From the NCBI RefSeq assembly GCF_027596085.1, contig NC_072467.1, positions 2,963,361 to 3,027,360 of the forward strand: 64,000 nt of DNA. The letters are read 5' to 3'. This DNA comes from Anoplopoma fimbria (Eukaryota; Chordata; Actinopteri; Perciformes; Anoplopomatidae). A model generated the notes under the pieces. It searched no databases, was not told where the DNA came from, and saw only the letters and a program-made list of their open reading frames with translations. The position numbers and the translations under genes are program-made. How positions within the stretch are numbered: the stretch's first letter is position 1; the number at the start of each line of letters is the position of its first letter. This document shows positions 11,667 to 24,384 of the stretch, piece by piece.

Positions 11667-12045
11667 TTTGTGCTTCTGCCTGCCACATCAAAGGAGAACC
11701 AGGGGTCACAGAGCCACAGGCATGGAATATAAATGCAGCCAACTGCGTGGCAGTATGGGAAATCAATCCTCTAAAGATAGCTCCATACACTTTATGAACC
11801 CATCAACAGTCTCTGATACGTATAGTAACATATAGGAATTCTTGCAGCCTTTTGTGCATTGTAATGTATTCCACACAGTATGTTTAGACTCAAAACCACT
11901 ACTGTTCTCTGTTCTATATCTTGAACTTATGTTTTCTTGACATGTTCCCTTTGAAAAGAATGTACAATGTATAGTATTGTAAGAGAATATTTTTGTACAT
12001 GATACATATGAAATTATTTTAAAATATATATTCAATAAAGATCCC
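11667..12045 (+). other. Terminal-exon-like segment with poly(A) signal, protein unrecognised
   Basis: After the acceptor-like CCTAG there is a short open stretch. In one frame it contains ATG at 11722 and stops with TAG at 11833-11835: 37 codons including a MGNQSSK-like segment and a Ser/Thr-rich C-terminus. It is followed by 200 bases of A/T-rich sequence with repeated TGTA motifs and a canonical AATAAA at 12034-12039. That order (polypyrimidine tract, AG, short frame, TGTA-rich tail, AATAAA) resembles a last exon with its 3' UTR. I recognise no protein family, and no GU-rich downstream element is obvious before the TG array about 100 bases further on. This may be chance; transcript data would decide. 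Confidence 0.2.
12034..12039 (+). promoter_or_regulatory. Canonical poly(A) signal AATAAA in a 3' UTR-like context
   Basis: AATAAA is preceded by TGTACAATGTATAG and TTTTTGTACATGATAC, the A/T- and TGTA-rich texture of vertebrate 3' UTR ends. The hexamer is frequent by chance in AT-rich DNA; only the context raises it above background. Confidence 0.25.
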
Positions 12046-12133
12046 TCATAAAGTATTTAAAAGTGTTGAGAAGGTGTTGAAATACTGTTGCTGAAACATA
12101 AACTTGAATCTCCAATTCTACGGGCCAGTCCGT

Positions 12134-12139
12134 CTGTGT

Positions 12140-12232
<93 letters not shown>

Positions 12233-12236
12233 GGGG
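12134..12236 (+). repeat. (TG)n microsatellite with terminal G run
   Basis: Starts as CTGTGTGTGTCTG, then pure TG from about 12145 to 12230, then a run of G to 12236. Valine/cysteine and threonine/histidine translations across it are artefacts. Its flanks differ from those of the other TG/AC arrays in the window. Confidence 0.95.
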
Positions 12237-13247
12237 TACTGAAGAAAATCTGCACAAAAAAAAAAAAGATCTTAGAATAACACTGCGGCAGAAATGTCAA
12301 CAACTTTTGTTGGAGGTCTGGAGCTGAAGATTTACGCCAGCATACACAGGTGATGCTTTCTGCAATTTGTCATAATATTACCCAACTTTGTCTCAAGCAC
12401 CTGTGAAGCAGACGGGCTGTCTAGTGGATGGTGGCAAGAAGTATGTGGCCGAATGATAAAAAGACATGACACAGAGCAGGAGCAAAGCCATTGTTATGAA
12501 TTCTATAAGTCTTGAGGGATGAATGGGAAAACTAGTGCGATTGCCAGACACCGAGGTCTGCGGCAGGGTTCGATGGCTACGTGTGGGGGCGACTTGCTCT
12601 GGTTGCTTAGCATTAGTATTAGATAAACACTCTGTCGGAAGATGTCAACGTCTCCATTAATGCCAGATCTGCCACACAGGCTGTGCTTGAGTGACACAGT
12701 GTTTTGTGGAGTGTGACAGGGGTTGTAAATGCTAACACTCTCTGGCTGCATCTCCTGAGCCTGGTGGAGCCAAACCCTAGCGACACCTGGGAGCGCAGAG
12801 GCATTAAACTCTGACACTCTGTGGAGATGATACATGTTGTCCTCTCTTCCTCATCTCGGGGACAGCCCAGCATTTACTGTACCAAACCAATTTAATTCAG
12901 ACTAATTAAAATCCATCAATTAAATGAGGATTTCAGTGTATAATTGCTGCTATTTTTTTTTTTTTACAATAACAAAGCTTTATCAGTATCGGGTTTATTT
13001 GAATTTAATAAACACTGAGTTTGAGACATATTATAAGGCATAAGTAGGGGACAAAAGGCTTATAAATCTTTGCTCACTTATCACTCTGTACCAACCACGA
13101 GCAGATTAGCCTCATCTGGAAGTGTGGCTACCCCAAAAGGCTTTTCCATAGTCTTTACAAACCACAATATGGAAGCTGTGTGTTCAGCACAAGTCTAATG
13201 CACTTGGAGTCAGCCACAAGTACACATATCCAGCCGCACAATGAGCA

Positions 13248-13332
13248 GGATATGGGTTTTTCCATGCTTTCACGAGTGGACAGGGGCTTTCCAGTCAGTA
13301 ATTATGCAGACAAGGGTTTTCCAGTCAAAAAT
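13248..13332 (+). repeat. Degenerate triple tandem repeat, unit about 30 bp
   Basis: Three successive units start at 13248, 13278 and 13309. Each begins GGAYAKGGG or GACAAGGG and continues with a TTTTCCA-type core: GGATATGGGTTTTTCCATG, GGACAGGGGCTTTCCAGTCAG, GACAAGGGTTTTCCAGTCAA. Units 2 and 3 are the closer pair and unit 1 is more diverged. In one frame this reads as three DxGF-type peptides, but no protein is supported. Probably a small decayed minisatellite. Confidence 0.55.
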
Positions 13333-14023
13333 ATTTTATTATTTTATTATAATTTATATTATTTTTTTTTTATCTTGAAAATGTACATGTAGCAAGTAGA
13401 TTATCTTCAGAAACAAACATAGTTGTTGAAAGAGCTATATGCTTATGAATATATATAAAAATGAATGTCTAAAACTACATATCTAAATGAAATGACTTCA
13501 GCCAGGGGACCATTTCCCAAATATTTATTGTCTAAACCTGTAAAAAAAAAAAAAAGTCTAAAATATCATGACTACCGCAGAAGTTGTTGTGTTTCAAGAA
13601 AAAAAAAAGTTGTAGGAGAACAAAATAAACCAAACTCCAGTTGTACATAAAGTTCACAGTATAATTCATATTTTTCTCCATTACATTTTACAACCGGAAA
13701 GGTTGAAATTTTTATCAGTCTGCGAAAACAGTATGGAGAATTAAACTGCCTTGAGCTCAATAATACTGGCCATGTAGGAGCTGCTGAGTTGTTCTGCAGG
13801 CTGGAGGGCTGGACAGTGTAGTGTACTCTTCCCCCTAATGCCCTGTCCATTGATCTTTCCCGTAACTACAGCTCCCCACAGAAACCCACACAATCTGTGC
13901 AGAGGAGTGCTCCTAGGCACCCCCCACTTCAAAGGTGCATATTTACTCTTAGAAATTTAGAGAAAGTGCAGCTGTGGATGCATCCTCCAACCTCAATCAA
14001 TGATAGGGCTGGTCCTCCTGACC

Positions 14024-14035
14024 CCCCCCTGCTGG
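14024..14035 (-). promoter_or_regulatory. CTCF-like motif, one mismatch to the core
   Basis: The minus strand reads CCAGCAGGGGGG, matching the CTCF core except that the final C is G. It lies beside a C8 run, which makes a chance match easier. Confidence 0.3.
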
Positions 14036-16361
14036 CTAATAAAGTGCTTCTTAGGCTTTGTGGTTTCCCTGGAAGCCTTGTGGGGTTGGTTCAAACTAGC
14101 ACTTAGGTTTGTTTCCATTGTCTCTTCTCGAAAATTGATTTTTTTGGAGAAATACTTATCTTGTTGCTCAACAAAGTTCCACAATGAATTACTGTAGACA
14201 GTTTTATTTTGTCGCAGAGTTATCTATTTATTTTAAGATTTGGGGCATTCAATAACTGAAATTCACAAAGAATAAATCACTAACCTCTGCAGAGCCCAAT
14301 TGTAAAATGAGTCTGAAACATGCTCTGTAAACATTTAACAATTTGAAAGTAATTAAATTTTTTTTGTATTAGCAGAAAACTTTTACCTTTGCTATAACCT
14401 CAAGCTAGGTAAATCAATGAGTATTTTTAACCAACTTTCTGGCAGTGCGATTAAGAAATTAAATTGAACAATGATTGACTAAGATAAAAATATGGTTTTA
14501 TCGTTTTGTTTTTTTAATCATCAATCTGTATCCTGGCACACTACTCTCCAAAAAGGCTACAGTGCCATGAAAATAATCTTAGAATGAAATAGCTTCATTT
14601 TCAAATGACAAAAAAAATACAAAATAGACAGTAACAATGTCTTTAATTAGCATTTTTCAAAGAATCTACATATGCATTATGTCTACTTAACATGTCCTGT
14701 TTTTCTGTCTTTGACAAACATATTTCATGCTGGGACGCACATTATCATAATTGTCATTTCCAATCTTCAAAAACAAATGTGTATTAAGACAGTAGCTAAA
14801 ATAGTCCTTCTGTTGAAAATCAGACAATTAAAATCATTTGTAATTAAGCACAGCGATATTCTAATTACAGATAATTCAAGCTACTTCATGCTGCTTTCTG
14901 TCCCCCCTCTGCAACAATTAGAAAAATATATGTCAGCTGTGATTTCTTCCTTTATTTCACTTTAAAGTGGCGCTGTGGGGGATTTATTCAAAAACAATGA
15001 CATTTATAACTCTTCTCTGGAAGGACATTCATTCTCTCCTCAGCAGGAAAAACCTAAGTTTTAAGTGGCTGGAGTAAAGGTCTGAAGCAATTTGCATATC
15101 TGAACAACTCAATAAAAAGTTTCCCTTGACAATGTAGCATTCTCTGTGCACAAATTATAATTGTTATAGCATAAGAACTAAAACTGCTACCCAAGAAATA
15201 ATTCATCGTACAGTCACAGTTAATGACTGCACATGGATACACATCATTTTGCATGATGAGCTAGAGTTGGCTGAGAACTGGTCACCTTGTGACTACATTG
15301 TCTGACATTCTTCATCGGATCGTTATTCTATAGGTGAGTGCCTGCCTATTAGGTTCTTCCTTATAGTGTAGACTGCATTCTTCAAGTCTGTCACAATAGT
15401 GTTAGCTCTGAAAACGGTGAAACGAGAACTTGTTTCAAAGTCATTAATCCTAACTTGTTTGGATTCCTCATGTTGGCTCTCCCACACATCTCTTTTTCTC
15501 CCTTTTTTCTCTCTCAACACATACTACTGCTCTCACTCTCTCTGCCTCGCTAACATGTCGACAGCAGTTTGTTAGTAGGTATCAGTTTTCAGTGAGCGGG
15601 CTGAGAGGGAGAGAGGGATGTGGTAATCATCTCTATCTCCGGCTGCTTGGCAGCGTTCCCCTCGGCATGCTGGCAGACACTTGCCATTGAGCAGCTGTCA
15701 GGCAGAAAGGGTGTGGGATGTGGGCTCAAGCTACACAGGTCACGGTCATTTCTTTCCAAAAGCCACTGAAGCTAAAACCTTAAGTGGCATTTGAGCTACC
15801 TGCACTGTCAGTTCTGACACTCACAACACTAACAAGGGGACCACCGGTAGAGAGTCAAACTCGATTATGCCTCCCTGGTGGATTTCCTTAATATAGCTTA
15901 CCTACTGCCAGGCTTGTTTTTCTAACAGTCAGAAAACACATGCTTTCGACATTATGAGAGATGTTCTGCAGATATGTGGAGTTAAATGTACTGCTCTATC
16001 TAAATAGTTTAACAAAATAAATTTGACCCATTAATTACTATCCCAGTTACAACAAGTAACATCAATCTATATAAAACTCTACTGCACAATGAGAAATAAA
16101 ATGGCACTTAATTAATTTTAATATAATTTATAAATTGTAGGCATTGTGTGGATAGTTAATATTGAAAAAGGGGAGCTAATTATGCTGACATTTCTTGACT
16201 GTTTGCTGCCTGACCTTCTAAAAAACAAGCGAGAGGTGCAGGGTTGATCATTTAAGAGAAGTTTGGTATTTAGAGACGAAGTAAGACTTGTTAAGAAGTA
16301 AATTCATTTATTACACTTCTAATTATTATTTTTGTTTAGTAGTAATTCTGGTTGATTTGTT

Positions 16362-16455
16362 ATGCATTGTGAGGCACATTGGTGCTACATCGCGTGCAAA
16401 GCTTAAATTCATTTTGGGTTATTTCTGCCCTATTATAAATAAAACTTGAGGTAAT
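16362..16455 (+). mobile_element. Possible retroposon 3' tail, very diverged
   Basis: GCATTGTGAGGCACATTGGTG, then about 50 bases, then TATAAATAAAACTTGAGGT resembles the order found in teleost LINE tails (CTGTGAAGCACTTTG... CTATATAAATAAAACTTGA). The similarity is partial, and I am unsure whether it is real. Confidence 0.25.
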
Positions 16456-17314
16456 GTATATTGATGGTAAAAGGTGGTGTGCTGATTCATTGCGGGTGAA
16501 AACAAAGAGTGAAGTTTAAAAAAAATGAATCAATTACACTTCAAAAATCATTGTAATTTCTCAAAGATGTATTTTGTGTGACACTTTCCAGAATAACAGT
16601 CATGCTCTTCATCAAAACAATAATTCTGAATTAATTCAAGGCTGTCTTTAGTTCACAGCCCTGCACCCTTTAGTTTGTGTTGAATTATTTGGAAACATAA
16701 CTAATCAGCAAAAAAAAGCATCAAGTTCCACAAAAAGGTTACAACTTTAAACAAAAGCTGTATGGAAAAGCCGTCTGACTTCCACGGCTGCTGCAAACTG
16801 AATTGCGCTTGATAAGTTGCAGGCTCTCACAACCTGGACCTGTGATCTTTACAGTGATACCCTCAAGTTCATAGCAACAAATACACTCAATCACTCAGGG
16901 AGATCCTAAGTCTCTCTGTTGGCCAATTACTGCTTTTAAAAAGCCTAGGGCACCTAGGAAACTTTGACTCCTGGAAATAAAGACCAATCTGAGAGAGAAA
17001 CATTGCAGCTATTAAAATCTTTATAATTCTGTAAATCACAAGTGATTTGTTTTGCCCCATGGCTTGTTCTGATACATCCTTGCTGCTATTGCAAAGGGCA
17101 CAGGGTGACTGCAATTGAGGAGAGCAAGCTTATTTTTACAACTAAGCTTGGAAAAAAGAGAAGCCTTTTTTCTTCTTCTTTTTGAGTGCAGAAGGCAAAG
17201 ATCTCCTCTGTGTCATAATTGCCTGAAGTTAGAGAGTAAAGGCTCTGGACTCCTGATGTTAGTGTGGGCCTTTCATCAGGGGGGTTTGGAGTCAGAGCTG
17301 CTTTAAAAGATCAG

Positions 17315-17326
17315 GCCCCCTGGAGG
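17315..17326 (-). promoter_or_regulatory. CTCF-like motif, one mismatch to the core
   Basis: The minus strand reads CCTCCAGGGGGC, which differs from the CTCF core only at position 3 (T for A). It has the same orientation as the motifs at 11225 and 14024. Binding is untested. Confidence 0.35.
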
Positions 17327-20133
17327 ATCAGACTCTTTTTTTAAATTTATGTAATAAAGGCATTTTAGAAAGGAGAGAAAAATGATCATTACCTATCTGC
17401 TGTTACATTAGATGTTTAACTGATGCTGTCATTGTTGAAGTTTTGCTGTTTTTGTTGACGATTAAGGCACCCATTATTCAAAGCAGATTTACATTTCCTC
17501 AATTATTTCATTTTTTAAGCTCCAATACTTAGTATGCTATACTGATTAATTTTGAGGATGGACTCCGAAATTAGCATGCTTATTCAAATAAAGTGGAAGC
17601 CAAAAGTGGTAGAGAGGATCATGCAATTATGAGTAAAATCACTCCAATTAAACACTGGCATGTTAACTTTTAGAGAGCACATACTCCAGATAATATAATT
17701 ACAAATTGGGATGAAAAATGGCAAAGAAAACACCAACATTATAGAATGAAGCATTTACAGTTGATGGATTCTCAAAAAGCTCCTCTATCCTCTGGTGCTC
17801 AGGGTTAAGAATGGCCCTCTTCTGCTGCTGCAACACTCTCCCTCCCAACCGCATCGCTCCCCATTCAGTAGCGCAAGGCCCTCTGGTACTAGACAAGAGC
17901 CCTGACTGAGGACGCTCTGATACTTCAGCCTCTGAACGCCAGAGTATCCTTATAGCGGCGAGTTGATGGAAGAATGGGTCATAGAATGGATGTCCAAACT
18001 ATAAATCAGACTACAGGGGTGACAGCGCACAAAATAGGTGAATTGTCCTTGGGTTCGCGACGCTGGCGGCATCCCTTGTGTCCCGGAGTCACACCACCCT
18101 TTTGATTATTTGGGAGCAAGTCAAACGGATGCCCCACAAGCCATCCTGCCCTCCCCCTTGTGTGTTTCCCCTAGTCTTCGAGCCTGGACCCTGCTATGAA
18201 CTGTTTCCAGAGTCAGTTACTGGTGTAATTGAAAGTGCTTTGTCATCGCTTTCAGCCAAACACTGATGGATGTGAAGTTGAATGAGGTTTGGGTTTTAGT
18301 TATACGAGTGAGCCTGTGTGAGATTTATCACCAGAGGCTTAAGAGGCTACAAGGGACCATTAAAGCACCACCGCCGTCTACATCACAGTGAACTGTTCAT
18401 TATTATTCATTAAAACAGAATGCCTTTAATATGTCTAGTTTCCCCCATGTGAGAAAAAAATGTACATACATGTTTTTGATGACTGTTGGAAAAATCGCTC
18501 TGTTGCCCAGATTTTACAGTCCGGTGCAATTAAATTTAGATTTTAAAAAGTGTATGCAACACATAAAAAAGTAAGCTGGCCTATGAATTCATAAGAAAAG
18601 AATAAATAGTTAAGCACTTTTTTAAAGTTTCAGCAAAATGAAAAGCTCCAGAAAGCCTCTTTTTATACCTTCATGTGGATTGTATTAATCTTTGGCCTTT
18701 ACAGCTTTGCTCTTTTAAAACTCACTATAGTAAACTGTATAATACAGATTTTCTTAATTCAAGGTCTGTAATGTTAAACATATACCGTTAATGTATATAT
18801 ATTCTAAACCCACCAGTGGTTACATCTTTTTATAATTAGTGTGATCTATTGAAACCTATGAAACCATTTAATTTCAATTCTGAATCGACATCCACATGCA
18901 AAGCGTGGGAGGTGTGCTAGTTCTCATTGTCTCCCACTTATTATAGGCTGCCCTCAGCTGCCTGGGCTGTGAGGGCCTGGATCCTGGCTCACGTCCAGCT
19001 CGGCTCTGATCTGGGCCTCTTTGTGATTTGAGGAGTATAGAGCTTTGCTGGGATGCTGTCCTAGAGCCATGTTGGAATGCAAGAGCAGTGGTGGAGGTGC
19101 AGAGGGAAGTGACCTCACTGTGTGATGCGAGCAAGAGTACGGGGTAAGAGTTACACACTGAGGTTGGTTGGATTATAAATAAAGTAGTGTGTGGTTTCTG
19201 TGCTACAGCCGGGAAATAGGAAAAGGTGAATACCAGTGCTCATAGCACAGCTGTAAATGTTGCCCTATACTAAGACTGGTTCGAGGCTGCCACGATAGCG
19301 CGGCCAAATAAAGCAGATTGAACAGGAAATAAAATCCCAATTTCTGCATGTTCGCAAAGATTTTGCTGTTCCATTCTGTATTTATGAGTTCTCTAAATAT
19401 TGTATTGTCAGATTAATGAATGCTATTGTTATTTTCTGCCATCTCATTAAATATTGTTGCTTATTTCTGGGGGTAGTTGAGTCACGCGCAAAGGAAAGTA
19501 CATGTTTTTTTACATTTCATTTTTAGAATGTTGTTTGTGTTGGTTTCTTTATTAGATTTAGAAAAAAAACATAAAAAAAATAAAATAATAAAAAACAGAT
19601 ACATCTTTTAATATTTCTATCCAGATGTAATATTAGTCTTCTCTCAACGCAAATAAACATTATTTTTGGCAGGTTTTTTTTTTTATGACATTGTACAAGA
19701 GTCACTCATGTGGACTGCTGACCGTGTGTTGATGGATACTTGTGACCGACCTGTGAGGCCTGTGTGCATGCCGGTCATCTCGCGGTACATGGGAGGGTGC
19801 CGGAGGAACAAAAGATCAAGACCCTGCCACCGGCACAAACACCTGGGAGAAGAGACAAAGGCAACTTCACTTTAACAGGAAACACAGTGTCCAGGATAAA
19901 CAGTGCTCACCGAGGTGCATCAGCAGTGTGTGAAACTTAATATGACTTCCAGGAAATCCCCCTGGAAGAACACAAGTTTATCACCACCAGTTGACTTTTT
20001 TCTTTCAGTAAAATACAGTGCAGGCTTTAACATGTTATTGCTTACAGACTAAATTGACTCCCACATCTTCAAAGCAGGTGCCATTTTATATATTAAACAA
20101 TTCATAATTCTAAATGTGGATAAATCTCTCAAG

Positions 20134-20189
<56 letters not shown>
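20134..20189 (+). repeat. 56-base uninterrupted poly(A)
   Basis: Positions 20134-20189 are all A, preceded by TCTCAAG and followed by TCAATAGATATG. It could be a mononucleotide microsatellite or the tail of a retroposed copy. The preceding 200 bases show no SINE boxes or recognisable gene, and I see no clear target-site duplication. Its exact length may be unreliable in an assembly. Confidence 0.9.
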
Positions 20190-20192
<3 letters not shown>

Positions 20193-21790
20193 ATAGATAT
20201 GCTGTTGCCTATGGGAAAATTAGCATGGTGAACGAGCATTAACTCGCAGATGGTTGGGTATGGGGCATCGCTGTGGCTCCTTACAAACAATTGATTAACT
20301 TGTAAATTCCCATTGCCCAGCTGTTATTCAGGCTGTTTACCATAAATAAAAGAGAGGGACCAGAGAAAGGATCCAGATGCTTTGAGTGCTGCAGAAAGGC
20401 AATCTGTCATTGTTCTCAACTAACACTGATGGATGCTGCTTTGAATGGGGATTGGTTTTAGTTAACCATGACAAAGTGAGGGATGACACGCCATTGGTCA
20501 CAAAGGTCTGGAGGTCCAGCAACGCCTTAGCAGTTGCTTTTTTCAGCTGCCAATAAAAGGAAGAAGTTGTCGGGGCAGGCTTTCAGGTTTGTTTGTTTTG
20601 CTGTGTGTTCCTGTTGAAGTTGAGAAATGGAAAAATGAAGAAAACTTCCACGCAGACTTTACCAAGATGGCAGCCAGTATGATTTAAGCATGATATACTT
20701 TCTTTCCACTCTCAAACAAGAATCATTTCTGAACATTTATAATACTTGGAAAGGAGTAGGATTACACTGGGGTCACCATGGCTCCCATTTGACTAAAGAG
20801 AAATCCTCTTTACATCTGACTTGATGCTTCAGTCAAAGTTGTTGAGTAGAATGAGAGTAAAGCTCAGTACACAGGAGCAGTGCTGATGGCTATATCATAT
20901 AATTACTGAAAATATTCCAATGCAACTACAGTGTGTTCATGAACTAGGAACACGGTTTAGTTATTTTCAAAATTACTTAAATATACAAGTAGTTACCAAA
21001 GTGTTTATGTTATGAACCACATACCATGGCAGAAAACCAAACCAAAAGTTTTGACATAAGGTTAAAACATTAAATGCAGAGTCAGACATCCAAGTTTGGT
21101 TATACAGCACGATGTAAAAATGTTTTAAAGGCCTGATGCGTTTTGGGGATAATGCGGTCAGTGGACAGGAGCATGGGAAGAAAAATCCAGTCTCAACCAG
21201 ACTTCAGTGTGATGTCAGCTTCTCTTTGACCCAAAAATAACTAAGGGTGATGTAAAATGCATATGGGCTGCTCTTCCAGCTGCAGAAGATCACATACATG
21301 TTCGCTGTAATTGATGACATCAGAGATCTGGAAGGAACAAAACAAGCCTTTCTTTGGTCTGGAGACTTTGTGCTGCAGACCCCAGAAGAGAGCAAGTTTC
21401 CCAGATGCGGGGGGGAAAATCTACAGAGCACCACTGAGGGACAGTTTAAGTCAAGACTTCTGCAAAACTCATTACTCATTGTCAAATATGACTGAGGTGA
21501 AAATCTACCCAAAACATACACCCCTTTCATCTTCCATAATTGAGCGTTTACTTTTCCGCACATAAGACAGCTATCCCATGGCTTTGCAAAAAGAAGGGAA
21601 GATTTCCAGATTTCAGTCGCTGCACCAAATACAAGTCATATAATCATTGTATACGCTACAGAAATAGCATTACCAAAGGTACAGACCAGCTCAGTATCCA
21701 TCTCTCTCACACTTAACACACACACACGTTAATATAGAACCTCCTTCTTTACAAGCAGCAGTCGCCTCTTACTCTTCACTCAGTGATATA
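20190..21790. other. Non-coding DNA, no gene seen
   Basis: No domain is recognisable in the overlapping open frames at 21204-21565 (up to 119 codons, on both strands). No simple repeat before the AC array. Confidence 0.55.
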
Positions 21791-21793
21791 TTT

Positions 21794-21948
<155 letters not shown>

Positions 21949-23379
21949 TCATTAAATTAATTTATTTGTGTCTTTACAAAACATGTTTTTGTTATCAGTT
22001 GCCTAGCAACAAAAAACTAACTCACAAATGTCATAACTACATCCCTAATCTCATGATGCAGTCCAATTTAATCATTTTATATATAGCTCCCAAAACACAC
22101 ATACAGTATTAATCGCACGCTAAACTCGAGAAGATGCACCATTTCAAAACAATTCTGAAAAAAACGTTTAATTTTGTTAAGACCCTCAGAAAGGACTGAC
22201 ATTGATCACAGAATTCCATCACATGACAGCGACTGAGTGATCAAGTTTACATGTTTCTTCCTGTAAAGGTCAAAACAGCATTAAGCATTAAGCATGTCTG
22301 GAAAAACACCCTTCTGAGTTATATCCATTTGGGAAATGTCTGAGGCAAACCGCTCAATAAGTAACAATTAAGGAGGAATGCATTAGGAATAATGTACCGT
22401 ATATGATGAACAACACAAGCAATACGGCCTATCAAGAGTTAAATCTCAATATTCCTCAGCTGGACAGACACTTTAAATAACGCACTTTGTGCAAGAGTGG
22501 AGTGAAGCTCTACTAACAAACTTACTATAGAAAAGTGATGAAGCCAAAGCAAAGTTTTTGTGATTATTATTTTTTTTTTAATATTTAATTCCTCAGAAAT
22601 GATATTAAAAATGATAAACAGTAAATACGCAAATTAGGCATAAATCCTTATTCTGAACAATCCAAAACAAAATGTGTTCATTGGACCATAGGCATAGAGT
22701 TACTGTCAAGTCACTATTATTTATATAGCCTATATCCAAAAATCACACATTTAACTCATCCAATCTGCACATCATATGACACCCTCTATCCTTAGATCCC
22801 TCGATCTTGATTGGATGAGAAAAAAGCCGTATGAAGTTTTACTATGGGCAGGTCATTTGCAGTTGCCTTTGCCAGCATGGTTTAAAATGAGAGGTTGGCG
22901 ATAAGCAACCATAGACCAAACACAGGTTAAAAGGCCTCATAATGCAGGGATCTGTTAGGTTAGGTGGTGATTCTCAGTGGCTTTAGCAGTACCAACAACC
23001 CATTTACATTACATGTAGAGTTGATTTATTATAAGAAATATTTTAGCTTCACTTTGTTTGGAAAAATAAAAAACAAATAGGAAAGCTAGCTATCAAAATA
23101 CAAGCTGATTCACGGAAAACAGTGTCAATGTACAGATCGAGAGAAAAGACGAGGGAGTCATTAAAATTGTCTTTACAGTATGAATGTGCACTACATTCTG
23201 TGGACTACATGATACCGTATTTTGGTTATAACATATGATTTGTCATGACATTTTTTGCTGAACAAGGCGCTAGACAAAAGCTTACACAGTGTCCAAAAAG
23301 AAAAACGCTCCTATGGTGAGTCCAAAATTGTCCCAAAAACATTTAAATCTAAATGTGGATTTTGATGATATTTACTGAT
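21949..23379. other. Non-coding AT-rich DNA, no gene seen
   Basis: Unique-looking sequence without a supported gene or long simple repeat. Confidence 0.5.
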
Positions 23380-23462
23380 TTCTGAGTAAACATACCAAAT
23401 TTCATGGCAATCGCACATGTGGTGAGACATCTGCTCTGGAGCAGTGCTGGATGGAGCTTTGA
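23380..23462 (+). mobile_element. Remnant of a common teleost interspersed repeat
   Basis: TACCAAATTTCATGGCAATC followed by GGTGAGACATCTGCTCTGGA and TGGATGGA follows, with substitutions, a widespread fish repeat that usually reads CCAAATTTCATGGCAATCC...GTTGAGATATTTCAGTCTGG...GTGGTGGA. The alignment is from memory. The copy is short and diverged, and the element class is not certain to me. Confidence 0.4.
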
Positions 23463-24104
23463 AAACAAAAAGCCAGATATCTCTTCTGATGAGAACTTTA
23501 CATACCATTTTGTAATGATGTTGTCAAATGTGTTTCATATGCTTTCACTTCTATTGCACGTGTGTGATATCTTAGGAAAGACAAATAAGTTAATGATCTA
23601 CTGAAAAGCATCCTCCATTTATGTCCAACTTAATGTATCTTGTATTTATCTAAACATTCAATATGTCACATTTCATAAACTATGTCTCATATATATCAGA
23701 AGCAACACAAAGACTGGGTGTTTTTAACTGTGGAGAACCAGTTTGATTCATGTCATGCGATTCCAGTCGAGTCATGTTTTTGGTGAAGTTGCTTTTAGTT
23801 CTCTAATGCGAGTCCAAATGGCCAGACTGCTTACAGACTTGACCGCTGGATGAAACCAATTGTCTGAATAAGGCAGCAAAACACAAGACTCCCCACTTGG
23901 AAAACGGAGGAGAAAACAGTGGAGGAGTTTTAGCAGTCAGCCCTCAGACAGGAAGACTCTAGAGGAAACACCAGAAAGCCATTAACTAACCACAGTATTA
24001 TGGTGATCTATTTGCTGGAATGGGCTGTAGACAGCTAATGAACAAGCCTCACCCCCTCCCCCCACCCTCTCAACCCCACCGCCCATCACACACGTATTGC
24101 ACAT

Positions 24105-24138
24105 ACACACACTGAGAAGCAACACACACTGAGAAGCA
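24105..24138 (+). repeat. Perfect 17-bp tandem duplication
   Basis: ACACACACTGAGAAGCA occurs twice head to tail (24105-24121 and 24122-24138) with no mismatch. It looks like recent replication slippage in a CA-rich context. Confidence 0.9.
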
Positions 24139-24295
24139 ATGCTGAAAGAGCTCTTGCTTGTACAAAACAGCGTGACAGATCAATGCCTGATTCCAAAATC
24201 AAGGGAAAAGGTTATTCTCAGTCTCACTGGGATTCCACTTACTATCCCCATATATCTAAGACACTCCCATACCCATTTAAACCAAACAAGTCCAA

Positions 24296-24298
24296 CCC

Positions 24299-24370
<72 letters not shown>
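24296..24370 (+). repeat. Compound C20 then (AC)n tract
   Basis: An uninterrupted run of 20 C (24296-24315) passes directly into about 27 AC units to 24369. The C run could form an i-motif and its G-rich complement a quadruplex. Proline and histidine/threonine translations through it are artefacts. Confidence 0.95.
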
Positions 24371-24371
<1 letters not shown>

Positions 24372-24384
24372 AAACAAAGCACCC

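Larger units (their letters stand above)
12240..20133. other. Non-coding unique-looking DNA, no gene seen
   Basis: About 7.9 kb without a supported gene. All open frames are under about 110 codons and unrecognised. Short poly(A) and poly(T) runs occur (for example near 12960 and 13545). GC-richer spots lie at 12530-12850, 15590-15720 and 17800-18190. Smaller features inside are listed separately. Confidence 0.55.

Noticed and set aside
12057..12327. Cys-Val and Thr-His repeat frames over the TG/AC arrays (also near 21.8, 24.3, 52.6 and 57.3 kb)
   Set aside because: Translations of dinucleotide microsatellites, with open frames on both strands.
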